A DNA stretch of 64,000 bases from the NCBI RefSeq assembly GCF_900110275.1, contig NZ_FODC01000004.1:310001-374000 (forward strand), written 5' to 3'. A program made the translations under genes and the position numbers. The number at the start of each line of letters is the position of its first letter. Position 1 is the stretch's first letter. The notes under the pieces were generated by a model, which searched no databases, had not been told where the DNA came from, and saw only the letters and a program-made list of their open reading frames with translations. Shown piece after piece: positions 55,349-64,000 of this stretch. This DNA comes from Duganella sp. CF517 (GTDB lineage: Bacteria; Pseudomonadota; Gammaproteobacteria; Burkholderiales; Burkholderiaceae_D).

Positions 55349-57553
55349 ATGAATAAACTCAAGTACGATATACCGGCCGCTATCGTGGTCTTCCTGGTGG
55401 CGCTACCCCTTTGTCTGGGCATCGCGCTGGCGTCGGGGGCGCCGCTGTTCTCGGGCATCATCTCCGGCATCATCGGCGGCATCGTCGTCGGGATGATCAG
55501 CGGCTCGCAGACCAGTGTCAGCGGGCCGGCCGCCGGGCTGGCCGCCGTGGTGCTGGCGTCGATCACCAAGCTCGGAACCTTCGAGATCCTGCTGGTGGCG
55601 ATATTGATCGCCGGGGTATTGCAGCTGGCAATGGGCCTATTCCGGGCCGGCTTCATCGCTAATTATATTCCCTCGAATGTGATTAAAGGACTGCTCGCGG
55701 CGATCGGTATCCTGTTGATACTGAAACAGATCCCGCACGCCATCGGGTACGACAAGACTGATGTCGATAATTTCTCGTTCACGCAGGGGAACGGTGAGAA
55801 TACATTCTCGGCCATTCTCAACGCGTTGAGTGTCATCACACCCGGCGCGCTGATTATTTCCCTGCTGTCGATTTTGATTCTGGTTTATTGGGATAAAACC
55901 CCGTTCAAGCGATTCAAGCTGTTGCCGGCGCCGCTGTTTGTGGTGGCGTTGGCTATTCTGTTGAATATCCTTTTCAATAAGTACGTTCCAGCGCTCGGCA
56001 TAGAACAAACGCATCTGGTGGATATTCCACCGATCGACACCGATAATCTCGGCGCCTATCTGCATTTACCAGACGTTATCCATTTCGGCAACCGCGACGT
56101 CTGGTTCGTCGGGATTACCATTGCCATCGTCGCTTCGCTGGAAACGCTGCTGAATGTCGAAGCGGTGGACAAGCTCGATCCCCACAAGCGTGAAACGCCG
56201 CCAAATCGCGAACTGGTGGCACAGGGCGTGGGCAATATCTTCGCCGGCCTGCTGGGCGGCTTGCCGGTGACGTCGGTGATCGTGCGGAGCTCGGTCAACG
56301 TTCAGTCCGGAAATAAAACCAAGGCGTCCGCCGTATTGCACGGCGTATTCATGCTGGTCAGCGTTGCATTGTTGAGTCCGTTATTGAATCTCATTCCGCT
56401 GTCCGCGCTCGCCGCCATCCTGATCACCACCGGCTATAAATTGGCCAAGGTATCGTTGTTCCGCGACATGTATCAAAAAGGCTGGTCGCAGTTCGTTCCC
56501 TTTGTTATTACCGTGCTGGCAATTGTTTTCACCGATTTGTTGATGGGCGTGCTGATCGGCCTGGCGGCGGGCGTGTTTTATCTGATGCGCAGCAATTTCC
56601 GCAATCCTTACTCCATGGAGCAATATCGCCTGCACATCGGCGAAGTGGTGAAGATGGAATTGCCCAACCAGGTCTCGTTCCTGAACAAGGCCACGATCAA
56701 AACCGCGCTGTGGGAAATTCCGCACGGCTCGAAAGTGTTGATCAATGCCGGCAATGCCGATTTTATCGATCATGACGTTTTGGAAACTATCCAGGACTAC
56801 CGCGTCGTCGCCGCCGAACGCGACGTCCAGCTCAATATCATCGGCCTGCGCGACAAATACGCGCTGAACGACCCGATCCAGTTCGTGCCCGTGCTGGACC
56901 AGGAAACCCAGAAAAAGCTGCGTCCGGATGAAGTGCTGCAGTTGCTGCGTGATGGCAACGAGCGCTTCAAGGCCGGCCGCTGCTTCGAAAAATACTACTT
57001 GCATCAGGCCGATGCGACCGCTTCCGGCCAGCACCCGATGGCGGTGGTGGTCAATTGCATCGATTCCCGGACGTCGCCGGAGATCATTTTCGATGCGGGC
57101 CTGGGCGATTTGCTGACCATCCGTATCGCCGGCAACGTGATCAGCCAGGAAATCATCGGCAGCCTGGAGATCGCGCACAAGCTGGGCGCCAAGCTGATCG
57201 TCGTCAAGGGCCACTCGTCATGCGGCGCCATCGGCCTGGCGATGGCGAACGAGCATGCGCACAGCATCGGCGCGATCACCGGCAAGATCCAGATGGCGAT
57301 ACACCAGTGCTCGGGTCACGGCGTGGCCGGCAGCAAGGAGCTGCGCGATCGGATCGCCCGCCAGAACATCGAGAACTCGCTGTCCGCGGTGATCAACGGC
57401 AGCCAACACCTGCGCGACTGCATCCAGCGCGGCGACATGGGCCTGGTCGGCGCGTATCACGATATCGCGGCCAGAACGGTGCAGTTCGGCGAGCTGGTCA
57501 CCGGCGACAAGGTGCAGCGCTACCGCGCGTCCGATAGCGATCTCGCCGCCTGA
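55349..57553 (+). CDS. SulP family anion transporter fused to beta-carbonic anhydrase
   Basis: The 734-aa protein joins a SulP transporter (about 1-420, many membrane helices; family exchanges sulfate or bicarbonate), a STAS-like region (about 430-520) and a beta-class carbonic anhydrase (about 530-734) with zinc ligands Cys570 (NCIDSR), His622 and Cys625 (GHSSCG) and the Asp-Arg dyad in DSR. Coupling suggests bicarbonate transport with CO2 hydration. The ATG at 55349 is chosen over a TTG two codons earlier. Confidence 0.93.
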   Translation: MNKLKYDIPAAIVVFLVALPLCLGIALASGAPLFSGIISGIIGGIVVGMISGSQTSVSGPAAGLAAVVLASITKLGTFEILLVAILIAGVLQLAMGLFRAGFIANYIPSNVIKGLLAAIGILLILKQIPHAIGYDKTDVDNFSFTQGNGENTFSAILNALSVITPGALIISLLSILILVYWDKTPFKRFKLLPAPLFVVALAILLNILFNKYVPALGIEQTHLVDIPPIDTDNLGAYLHLPDVIHFGNRDVWFVGITIAIVASLETLLNVEAVDKLDPHKRETPPNRELVAQGVGNIFAGLLGGLPVTSVIVRSSVNVQSGNKTKASAVLHGVFMLVSVALLSPLLNLIPLSALAAILITTGYKLAKVSLFRDMYQKGWSQFVPFVITVLAIVFTDLLMGVLIGLAAGVFYLMRSNFRNPYSMEQYRLHIGEVVKMELPNQVSFLNKATIKTALWEIPHGSKVLINAGNADFIDHDVLETIQDYRVVAAERDVQLNIIGLRDKYALNDPIQFVPVLDQETQKKLRPDEVLQLLRDGNERFKAGRCFEKYYLHQADATASGQHPMAVVVNCIDSRTSPEIIFDAGLGDLLTIRIAGNVISQEIIGSLEIAHKLGAKLIVVKGHSSCGAIGLAMANEHAHSIGAITGKIQMAIHQCSGHGVAGSKELRDRIARQNIENSLSAVINGSQHLRDCIQRGDMGLVGAYHDIAARTVQFGELVTGDKVQRYRASDSDLAA

Positions 57554-57609
57554 CCCGGGACGCCGCAGGTCGGTCATAATGTCGACGAGCCCATCTCGAA
57601 AAGGACAAT

Positions 57610-58182
57610 ATGACCGACCTTAAACGCTCCCTCAAGTTTGCCTTCCCGCTGCTGGCGGCCGCGTTGCTGCTGGCCGCCTGCGCCTCCCTGATCGGCCCGC
57701 GCGAGGTCGATCTGCCCCAGGAACGCCTGCAACACAATCTCGACCGGAAATTCCCCATGCGCCAGCGCGTGCTGGGCGTGTTCGAAGTCGAGCTGAGCCA
57801 TCCTCAACTGGCCATTCTGGCCGAGAACAACCGCATCGCCTTGAACGTCGACGTGAACGTGACGCCGCTGCTGGCGCGCCAGGCCTGGCGCGGCAACATG
57901 ACCGTGTCCGGCCGGCTCAATGTCGACAGCATGAACAACACCGTCTACCTCAGCGAGGCCCACGTCGATCGCTTCGCCATGGACAACATGGACGCGGGCA
58001 AGCAGACGCAGCTCGCCAGCGTCGCGAACTTGTTGGGCGACAATATCGTCAAGGATATCGCTGTGCATACCTTCGACCCGAAAGAGTTGCGCTATGCGGG
58101 CGTGCAATTCGTCTTGACCGGCATCGGCACGCGTCCCGGCGGCCTGGTCGCGAGTCTGCGGCCGGCGGAGCAATCGCGCTAG
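57610..58182 (+). CDS. DUF1439 family lipoprotein (YceB-like)
   Basis: A 190-aa lipoprotein with a signal ending in the lipobox LLAAC and a mature domain of the DUF1439 type (lipid-binding-like barrel; RIALNVDVNVTPLLARQAWRGNMTVSGRLN). Homologues such as YceB have unknown function. It lies 56 bp after the SulP-carbonic anhydrase gene, and GGACAAT sits at the ATG. Confidence 0.87.
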   Translation: MTDLKRSLKFAFPLLAAALLLAACASLIGPREVDLPQERLQHNLDRKFPMRQRVLGVFEVELSHPQLAILAENNRIALNVDVNVTPLLARQAWRGNMTVSGRLNVDSMNNTVYLSEAHVDRFAMDNMDAGKQTQLASVANLLGDNIVKDIAVHTFDPKELRYAGVQFVLTGIGTRPGGLVASLRPAEQSR

Positions 58183-58235
58183 CATCGCGCTGCTTAGCGG
58201 GTAAGATGTCACCTCACTCGTCAAGGACATCCTGC

Positions 58236-59423
58236 ATGCAAGCAAAGATCGCCGCCGATATCGCCGTCATCCAGTCAATGGCCGTCGTGCCGACGATACT
58301 CGAGACCGTCGCGGCGCTGACCGGTCTGCGGTTTGTCTGCGTGGCGCGGGTGACCGCCGATTCCTGGACCACGTGCGCGGTGCTGGACAAGCTCAACTTC
58401 GGTTTGAACGTGGGCGACGGACTCGACGTCACCACCACCATTTGCGAGGCGGTGCGCGACACCCGCCACCCGGTCGTCATCGACCACGTGGCGCAGGACG
58501 AGCGCTACCGCGACCATCACACGCCGCGCCTGTACGGCTTCCAGAGTTATTTTTCGATCCCGCTGTTCCGCCGGGACGGCGATTATTTCGGCACCTTGTG
58601 CGGGCTCGACCCGGTTCCCAACGAGTTGTCGACGCCCAAGGTGAGCCAGACGCTCGCGTTGTTCGCCCAGCTGATTTCCGCCCAGCTCGAAAACGAACGC
58701 GAGCTGGCCGAAACGCGCACCGCGCTGCTGAACGAGCAGGCCAGTGCCGAGCTGCGCGAGCAGTTCATCGCCGTGCTGGGCCACGATTTGCGCACGCCGC
58801 TCAGTTCCATCGTCACCGGCGCCGATGTGCTGGGCATGCTCGACATGCCGCCGCAGGTCGTCAAGGTGGTCGAACGCATCCGCCGCAGCGCCATGCGGAT
58901 CGCCGGCCTGGTCGATGATGTGGTCGACTTCACGCGCGGGCGCATGGGCGGCGGCATCGCGATCGAGCTGAAGCTGGAGGGCAATCTGAAAGCGGCCTTC
59001 GAGCAAGTCATCGCCGAGTTGCGCGGCGCCCATCCGGGAACCGAGATCATCGCCGACATGTCGCTGGGCGGCCCGTTGATGGTCGATGCCGGGCGCATGG
59101 CGCAGTTGCTGTCGAACCTGCTCAAGAACGCGCTGGTGCATGGCGACGCCAGGCGTCCGGTGCGCGTGCACGTCACGCAGCAGGGCGGGGCGCTGGAAAT
59201 CATCGTCGCCAACGAAGGCCCCGCGATTCCCGAGGAAACGCTCAGCCAGCTGTTCAAGCCGTTCTGGCGCGGCAAGCCGGTCTACGGTCAAAAAGGCCTG
59301 GGCCTGGGCTTGTTCATCGTGTCGGAGATCGCGCAGTCGCATCATGGCGAACTGGATGTGATCTCCACCGACGACGCCACCTCGTTTATTTTTCGCATGA
59401 ACGAACCAGTTCACGCCGGCTGA
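58236..59423 (+). CDS. GAF domain sensor histidine kinase
   Basis: A 395-aa soluble kinase with an N-terminal GAF domain (about 10-155), a HisKA domain with FIAVLGHDLRTPLSSIV (about 190) and an HATPase domain (NLLKNALVHG, GLGLGLFIVSEI). AAGGA lies eight bases before the ATG. No partner response regulator is adjacent. Confidence 0.92.
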   Translation: MQAKIAADIAVIQSMAVVPTILETVAALTGLRFVCVARVTADSWTTCAVLDKLNFGLNVGDGLDVTTTICEAVRDTRHPVVIDHVAQDERYRDHHTPRLYGFQSYFSIPLFRRDGDYFGTLCGLDPVPNELSTPKVSQTLALFAQLISAQLENERELAETRTALLNEQASAELREQFIAVLGHDLRTPLSSIVTGADVLGMLDMPPQVVKVVERIRRSAMRIAGLVDDVVDFTRGRMGGGIAIELKLEGNLKAAFEQVIAELRGAHPGTEIIADMSLGGPLMVDAGRMAQLLSNLLKNALVHGDARRPVRVHVTQQGGALEIIVANEGPAIPEETLSQLFKPFWRGKPVYGQKGLGLGLFIVSEIAQSHHGELDVISTDDATSFIFRMNEPVHAG

Positions 59424-59525
59424 CGGCATTTCGCGCCGCCGTTCGGCGTTTCGTCGCATCGCGCGTTTCCGGCCCGTGGCCGCAGGCATAGTGGTGACAA
59501 CTTAACCAGCCCTGCGGAGCCCGCC

Positions 59526-60032
59526 ATGATTCAGCAAATTATTTCCCACACGCCAACCTATGTCTGGGCCTTGCTGGCCTTCCTCGTTTATCGCGGCGTG
59601 CTGGCCGCCAAGGACCGGCAAGTACCGCTGTCCAAGATGTTCATCATTCCGGTCGCCATGCTGGTGATGTCGCTTGCCGGCATCAACGGCCACGGCCCGC
59701 TGGGCGCCGGCGTCTGGGCGGTGTGGCTGAGCGGCATGCTGGCCACCGTCGCCATCATCTGGACCACGGGTAAGGGCGGCATCGCCGTCGATCGCGCCAC
59801 CGGCACCGTGCTGCAGCGCGGCAGCTGGACGCCGTTGGCGCTGATGGTCGCCATCTTTGTCACCAAGTACACGGTCGCGGTGCTGTCGGCGATGCATCCC
59901 GAGTTGCAGCGGCAGATGCTGTTCGTGGTTGCCGTGAGCGGCTTGTTCGGGGTGTTCAACGGGGTCTTCATCGGCCGCCTGCTGCGCTGCGTGGCAGCGT
60001 ATGCGCGCCAGCCGGCGGCGGCACTGGCTTAG
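59526..60032 (+). CDS. DUF6622-like membrane protein
   Basis: A 168-aa protein with about five membrane segments beginning MIQQIISHTPTYVWALLAFLVYRG, a pattern seen in small DUF6622-type inner-membrane proteins. No catalytic residues or known partners. Function unknown. Confidence 0.7.
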   Translation: MIQQIISHTPTYVWALLAFLVYRGVLAAKDRQVPLSKMFIIPVAMLVMSLAGINGHGPLGAGVWAVWLSGMLATVAIIWTTGKGGIAVDRATGTVLQRGSWTPLALMVAIFVTKYTVAVLSAMHPELQRQMLFVVAVSGLFGVFNGVFIGRLLRCVAAYARQPAAALA

Positions 60033-60124
60033 TTTAGCGAAGCCTTAAACGGAGCGGCCTTCCTTGTGGTCGATGGCAAGAGCTTTTACAATGGGCCGCA
60101 TCGATGACATTGTTGGGGCGGTTT

Positions 60125-60877
60125 ATGTATATATTCGGGATCGGCATCCACGTGCTGGTGGCGATTTTCTTCGCCATCCACGTGGTCCGCAGCGGTCAGC
60201 AGATGTATTGGCTGATGATATTGTTCATGTTTCCCGGTATCGGCAGCGTCGTGTATTTCGTCGCCATCTATTTGCCGAACTCGAAGCTGCAACACGGCGC
60301 GCGCAAGGTGGTGACGGTGGCGGCCAAGACGCTCGATCCGGGCCGCGAGCTGCGCGAGGCGCGGCAAGCCTACGAGTACACGCCGACCGCGCAGAACCAG
60401 ATGCGCCTGGCAAGTGCGTTGCTGGAGGCGGGCGACGCGGACGAGGCGGCGGCGACCTACGAGGCGTGCTTGCAGGGACCGTTTTCGGGCGATCTGGAAA
60501 TTCGGTTCGGCGCCGCGCGCGCGACGTTGGCGTGCGGCAGGGCGGACGCGGCGGTGACGCATCTGCAAACCATCCGCGCCGCCAATGGCAATTTCCGGCC
60601 GGAGCAGGTGTCGTTGTTGCTGGCGCAGTCGCTGGCGGCGGCGGGGCGCCAGGACGAGGCGCGGGCGGAGTTCGATTACGCGCTGAGCCATCACAATAGT
60701 TTCACCACGCAGGCGGAGTGCGCGATCTGGGCGGCCGGCGTGGGGGATGCGGCCAAGGCCAATCAGCTCGATCAGGAATTGCAGCGCACGATACAGCGCT
60801 GGACCAGCCATACGCGGGAGTTGAACCAGCCGTTGATAAAACGCTTGAATGCCGCGCTGGCGGCGGTGCGCCGTTGA
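60125..60877 (+). CDS. Membrane-anchored TPR protein
   Basis: A 250-aa protein with two N-terminal membrane helices (about 2-22 and 30-50) and a cytoplasmic or periplasmic helical region with degenerate tetratricopeptide repeats (A-x-x-L-x-x-x-G-x-x-x-E-A-x-x-x-Y patterns). The start at the ATG after GGGG (60115-60118) is preferred; an ATG at 60104 adds seven residues. TPRs point to protein-protein binding. Function unknown. Confidence 0.72.
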   Translation: MYIFGIGIHVLVAIFFAIHVVRSGQQMYWLMILFMFPGIGSVVYFVAIYLPNSKLQHGARKVVTVAAKTLDPGRELREARQAYEYTPTAQNQMRLASALLEAGDADEAAATYEACLQGPFSGDLEIRFGAARATLACGRADAAVTHLQTIRAANGNFRPEQVSLLLAQSLAAAGRQDEARAEFDYALSHHNSFTTQAECAIWAAGVGDAAKANQLDQELQRTIQRWTSHTRELNQPLIKRLNAALAAVRR

Positions 60878-60893
60878 TCCCTGCGACGGCGCC

Positions 60894-61670
60894 TTACAGG
60901 ACGGCGCCGTTCAGGTCGTGGCGGGTGATGGCGCCGTTGGCGTCGATCGCGATCCAGCCGCCGCGCGGCGGCGTCGCGTCCGGTTCCCAGTCTGGCAGCA
61001 CGTAGCGGCGCGTGGCGCCGACCTGGTGCAGGGCGGGGCGGTGCGTGTGACCGTGGATCATCACTTCCGTGCCCGTTTGCGTGAACACGTCGCCGATCGC
61101 CTGCGGCGTCACGTCCATGATTTCGTACGATTTGGCGCCTTGCTCGCTGCGGCTGCTTTCCCGCATGCCGGCGATGATGGCCTTGCGCTGCGCCAGCGGC
61201 ATCGCCATGAATTGCGCTTGATAGGCCGGCTGCCGCACCATCGCCCGGAATTCCATGTACTTCACATCCTCGGTGCACTGGGCGTCGCCATGCAACAAGA
61301 CCAGGCGCTGGCCGCCGATCTCGGTCACATAGGTTTCCGGCAGCAAGGTCAAGCCGGCCGCCTCGGCGAAACCGGCGTTGACCAGGAAATCGCGGTTGCC
61401 GCCTATCCAGTAGACGCGCGTGCCGCCATCGCTCACTTTGCGCAGCGCGGCGACGACTTGCGCGTGGAAGGGATCGCCGATGTCGTCGTCGCCGGCCCAG
61501 AATTCGAACAGGTCGCCGAGCAGGTACAACTGTTGCGCGCGCCGCGCATGCCGCTCCAGGAAGTCGAAAAACGCTGCACTGGTGGCGGGATGCGCGGGCT
61601 GCAAATGCAGATCGGAGATAAACAGCGCGAGAACGTCGTTCACGCGCTCGCCGGTCTGGGGTTGGCTCAT
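60894..61670 (-). CDS. lpxH: UDP-2,3-diacylglucosamine diphosphatase
   Basis: LpxH cleaves UDP-2,3-diacylglucosamine to lipid X in lipid A synthesis. The 258-aa calcineurin-like enzyme has the metal motifs ALFISDLHLQ, GNRDFLVN, LLHGDAQC and MIHGHTHRPALH. It heads the lpxH group found next to cyclophilins in many betaproteobacteria; here it is followed in the opposite direction by the TPR gene. Confidence 0.95.
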   Translation of the reverse strand: MSQPQTGERVNDVLALFISDLHLQPAHPATSAAFFDFLERHARRAQQLYLLGDLFEFWAGDDDIGDPFHAQVVAALRKVSDGGTRVYWIGGNRDFLVNAGFAEAAGLTLLPETYVTEIGGQRLVLLHGDAQCTEDVKYMEFRAMVRQPAYQAQFMAMPLAQRKAIIAGMRESSRSEQGAKSYEIMDVTPQAIGDVFTQTGTEVMIHGHTHRPALHQVGATRRYVLPDWEPDATPPRGGWIAIDANGAITRHDLNGAVL

Positions 61671-61710
61671 TGAGTCTCGCTTACCTGGTGTTCTTACTGG
61701 GTAACTGCAA

Positions 61711-62205
61711 TCAAGCGGCCAGCTCGATGCTTTCGATGATGACGTCTTCCGCCGGCACGTCGGCGAACATGCCGCTGCGGGTGGTCTTGACTTTCTTGAT
61801 GGCGTCGACGACTTCGGTGCCTTCGGTGACTTTACCGAACACGGCGTAGCCCCAGCCGTCCTGGCCTGGATAGTCGAGGAAGGAATTGCCCTTGACGTTG
61901 ATGAAGAACTGCGCCGACGCCGAATGCGGCGCCGAGGTGCGGGCCATGGCCAGCGTGTACGGCTCGTTTTTCAGGCCGTTCTTGCCTTCGTTTTCCACGG
62001 TGGCGTCGGCCGGCTTTTGCTTCATGCCCGGCTCGAAACCGCCGCCCTGGATCATGAAACCGTCGATCACGCGGTGGAAGATGGTGTTGTTGTAGTGGCC
62101 GGCGTTCATGTAGGCCAGGAAGTTTTCCACGGATTTCGGGGCTTTTTCGTCGTTCAGTTCGACGGTCATTTTGCCCATGTTGGTGGTGATGATTACGTTG
62201 GTCAT
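61711..62205 (-). CDS. ppiB: Cytoplasmic peptidyl-prolyl cis-trans isomerase B
   Basis: A 164-aa cyclophilin without a signal peptide. It has the catalytic Arg and Phe of the core IFHRVIDGFMIQGGGF and the substrate-binding SAQFFINV. It speeds proline isomerisation during folding. It lies between lpxH and a secreted paralogue. Confidence 0.95.
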   Translation of the reverse strand: MTNVIITTNMGKMTVELNDEKAPKSVENFLAYMNAGHYNNTIFHRVIDGFMIQGGGFEPGMKQKPADATVENEGKNGLKNEPYTLAMARTSAPHSASAQFFINVKGNSFLDYPGQDGWGYAVFGKVTEGTEVVDAIKKVKTTRSGMFADVPAEDVIIESIELAA

Positions 62206-62266
62206 GTTGTTATCCTGTGTGGTGACGGGTAATAAGTAAGGTGTTTTGATGCCGCAGGCCGCTATT

Positions 62267-62905
62267 TTACAGTTTTGGCTGGATCGGGGTCTTCAAAATC
62301 GTCGCGGACTTCACGACCACCGGAATCACCGGGATGTTCTGGAAGATACCCTTGTCGTCGACCAGCACGCCCTTGATCTTGTCGACCACTTCCTGGCCCT
62401 GGATCACCTTGCCGAACACCGTGTAGCCGAAGCCGTCGCGGCCCGGATAGTTCAGCGCCTCGTTGTCGGCGACGTTGATGAAGAATTGCGAGGTGGCCGA
62501 GTTCGGGTCGCCGGTGCGCGCCATCGCCAGCGAATAGGTGACATTGGTCAAGCCGTTTTGCGACTCGATCGGCACCGGCTTGTTGGTCGGCTTTTGCTTC
62601 AGTTTTTCGTCGAAGCCGCCACCCTGGATCATGAAGCCGTCGATCACGCGGTGGAAGATGGTGCCTTTATAAAAGCCCGATTTGACGTAGCCGAGGAAAT
62701 TTTCCACCGATTTCGGCGCTTTTTCGCGGTCGAGTTCGACCACGATATCGCCCATCGTTGTCTTGATCTCGACCTGCGGCGTGGCGCTCGCGGCCGTCGA
62801 GTTGGCCTGCGCGGCGGGCGTGGCCGCCAGCGCCGCGCCGGACAACGCAACCCCCGCGAACATGGTCATCAGTTTGCCGAACAGCGATGTCTTTGATGTG
62901 TACAT
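62267..62905 (-). CDS. ppiA: Periplasmic peptidyl-prolyl cis-trans isomerase A
   Basis: A 212-aa cyclophilin with a signal peptide (about 1-26, ending AALAAT) and the core TIFHRVIDGFMIQGGGF and TSQFFINV. About 60 percent similar to the neighbour over the domain, so the two genes are an old tandem duplication. GGGGAAG precedes the ATG; a longer frame adds 17 residues without a ribosome-binding site. Confidence 0.94.
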   Translation of the reverse strand: MYTSKTSLFGKLMTMFAGVALSGAALAATPAAQANSTAASATPQVEIKTTMGDIVVELDREKAPKSVENFLGYVKSGFYKGTIFHRVIDGFMIQGGGFDEKLKQKPTNKPVPIESQNGLTNVTYSLAMARTGDPNSATSQFFINVADNEALNYPGRDGFGYTVFGKVIQGQEVVDKIKGVLVDDKGIFQNIPVIPVVVKSATILKTPIQPKL

Positions 62906-63204
62906 TCTTGCTTCCCCATATAGATTTTGTTGGTGACGATCGGCCCGACGAGCCAAAATCCTCAGTCATATCGGGCCAATACGATTTTTATCAATGCTAT
63001 ACTTCTCCAATACATTCCATTCTACCCGCTGTCCGGTGGAATGAAATAACGCAACGAGATAACGAAATAACTATACCGAGGGTCTGTCAGTCTCCACGGC
63101 ATGCGATGAAATATCCGGTGCGCCCCGCTTCTGTGGCGCCGCGCCAGGTTCTCGTATTGCCCGGAGACGGCGGGCGCTTCTATAAAAGAATACCCAAGAG
63201 TCCG
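62906..63204. other. Divergent ppiA-cysS intergenic region
   Basis: The 299-bp gap should hold promoters for both genes. No strong -35/-10 pair was pinned down, and no further gene is seen. Confidence 0.4.
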
Positions 63205-64000
63205 ATGAGCAATTTAAAGATTTACAACACGCTGGCGCGTGACAAGCAGACGTTCGTTCCCATGGAAGCCGGCAAGGTCCGCATGTATGTCTGCGGCATG
63301 ACCATCTACGATTACTGCCATATCGGCCACGCCCGCATGATGATGGCGTTCGACGTCATGTACCGCTGGCTGATGGCGTCCGGCTACGACGTCACGTACG
63401 CCCGCAACATCACCGACATCGACGACAAGATTATCAAGCGCGCGGTGGAAAACGGCGAAACGATCTCGCAATTGACCACCCGTTTCACCAAGTACATGGA
63501 CGAGGACACCGGCGCGCTGGGCATCTTGCCGCCGACGCTGGTGCCGCGCGCGACCGAATACGTGCCGCAAATGCTGGCGCTGATCGAGACGCTCGAAAGC
63601 AAGGACCTGGCCTACCAGGGCACCGACGGCGACGTCAATTACGCGGTGCGCAATTTCCCCAACTACGGCCGGCTGTCGGGCAAGTCGCTCGACGACCTGC
63701 GCGCCGGCGAGCGCGTCGACGTCAACACCGGCAAGCGCGACCCGCTCGACTTCGTGTTGTGGAAGGCGTCCAAGGAATCGGAGCCGGAAGAAGTCAAATG
63801 GGACTCGAAGTGGGGCAAGGGCCGTCCGGGCTGGCACATCGAGTGCTCGGCGATGTGCTCGGCGCTGCTGGGCGAACAGTTCGACATCCACGGCGGCGGC
63901 GCCGATTTGCAGTTCCCGCACCACGAGAACGAGATCGCCCAGTCCGAGGGCGCGTTCGGCCACGCCATGGTCAACTACTGGGTGCACAACGGCTTCGTGC
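63205..64000 (+). CDS. cysS: Cysteinyl-tRNA synthetase (5' part)
   Basis: The first 265 codons of cysS, cut by the window end. The HIGH motif (residues 39-42, CHIGHARM), the zinc ligand Cys30 and the later HIECSAMC and FPHHENEIAQ zinc/active-site segments identify a class I synthetase that charges tRNA-Cys. The KMSKS loop lies beyond the window. Confidence 0.97.
   Translation, partial: MSNLKIYNTLARDKQTFVPMEAGKVRMYVCGMTIYDYCHIGHARMMMAFDVMYRWLMASGYDVTYARNITDIDDKIIKRAVENGETISQLTTRFTKYMDEDTGALGILPPTLVPRATEYVPQMLALIETLESKDLAYQGTDGDVNYAVRNFPNYGRLSGKSLDDLRAGERVDVNTGKRDPLDFVLWKASKESEPEEVKWDSKWGKGRPGWHIECSAMCSALLGEQFDIHGGGADLQFPHHENEIAQSEGAFGHAMVNYWVHNGFV

Overview
The window reads as chromosomal DNA of a GC-rich betaproteobacterium of the Burkholderiales, most likely Oxalobacteraceae (Massilia, Duganella or Janthinobacterium type). 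This is inferred from gene order (carA-carB-greA-DUF4149; yhbY/rlmE-ftsH-folP-glmM; rnr-rlmB-cysE; lpxH-ppiB-ppiA-cysS), PEP-CTERM proteins, a phasin, TonB receptors and codon use. No rRNA, integrase, transposase, CRISPR array or prophage was seen. Five tRNA genes are present: Pro(TGG), Arg(TCT) and three identical Leu(CAG).

Layout. 1-13.1 kb is mainly housekeeping: a patatin-like lipoprotein, a GlcG-like protein, carAB behind a structured leader, greA, a membrane protein, yhbY divergent from rlmE, ftsH, folP and glmM. 13.1-13.4 kb holds tRNA-Pro and tRNA-Arg. 13.5-31.6 kb is accessory: a Fur-box-preceded siderophore receptor, a CocE-type hydrolase, a PEP-CTERM protein, a flavin reductase, a periplasmic asparaginase, a cNMP/FAD oxidoreductase, a second patatin, a coiled-coil membrane protein, a BlaI - M56/M23 - TonB receptor operon, a haemolysin III homologue and a LysR regulator. 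31.7-34.7 kb is a LiaF-like envelope-stress operon with a LytS/LytR pair. 35.1-39.1 kb is a helicase/VRR-NUC operon behind a LexA box, followed by a phasin, a sensor kinase and a qorB/HxlR pair. 44-46.4 kb holds three tRNA-Leu genes, two of which flank a hybrid kinase with an ethylene-receptor-type membrane domain. 46.7-51.6 kb returns to core genes (rnr, rlmB, cysE, yceH). 51.6-60.9 kb is accessory (REP-like tandem repeat, YtrA-type ABC operon, DUF72, SulP-carbonic anhydrase fusion, DUF1439 lipoprotein, GAF kinase, two membrane proteins). The window ends with lpxH, two cyclophilins and the 5' part of cysS.

The strongest points for follow-up are: (1) a carA leader with two mutually exclusive pairings, one hiding the Shine-Dalgarno sequence, laid out like a riboswitch; (2) a hybrid kinase carrying every residue known to be needed for copper/ethylene binding in plant ETR1, lying between tRNA-Leu direct repeats; (3) an SOS-type operator in front of a VRR-NUC nuclease and an Fe-S helicase; (4) a BlaI operator inside its own promoter spacer, controlling an M56 protease fused to an M23 peptidase and probably a TonB receptor. 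All calls were made by reading the sequence, without database searches.
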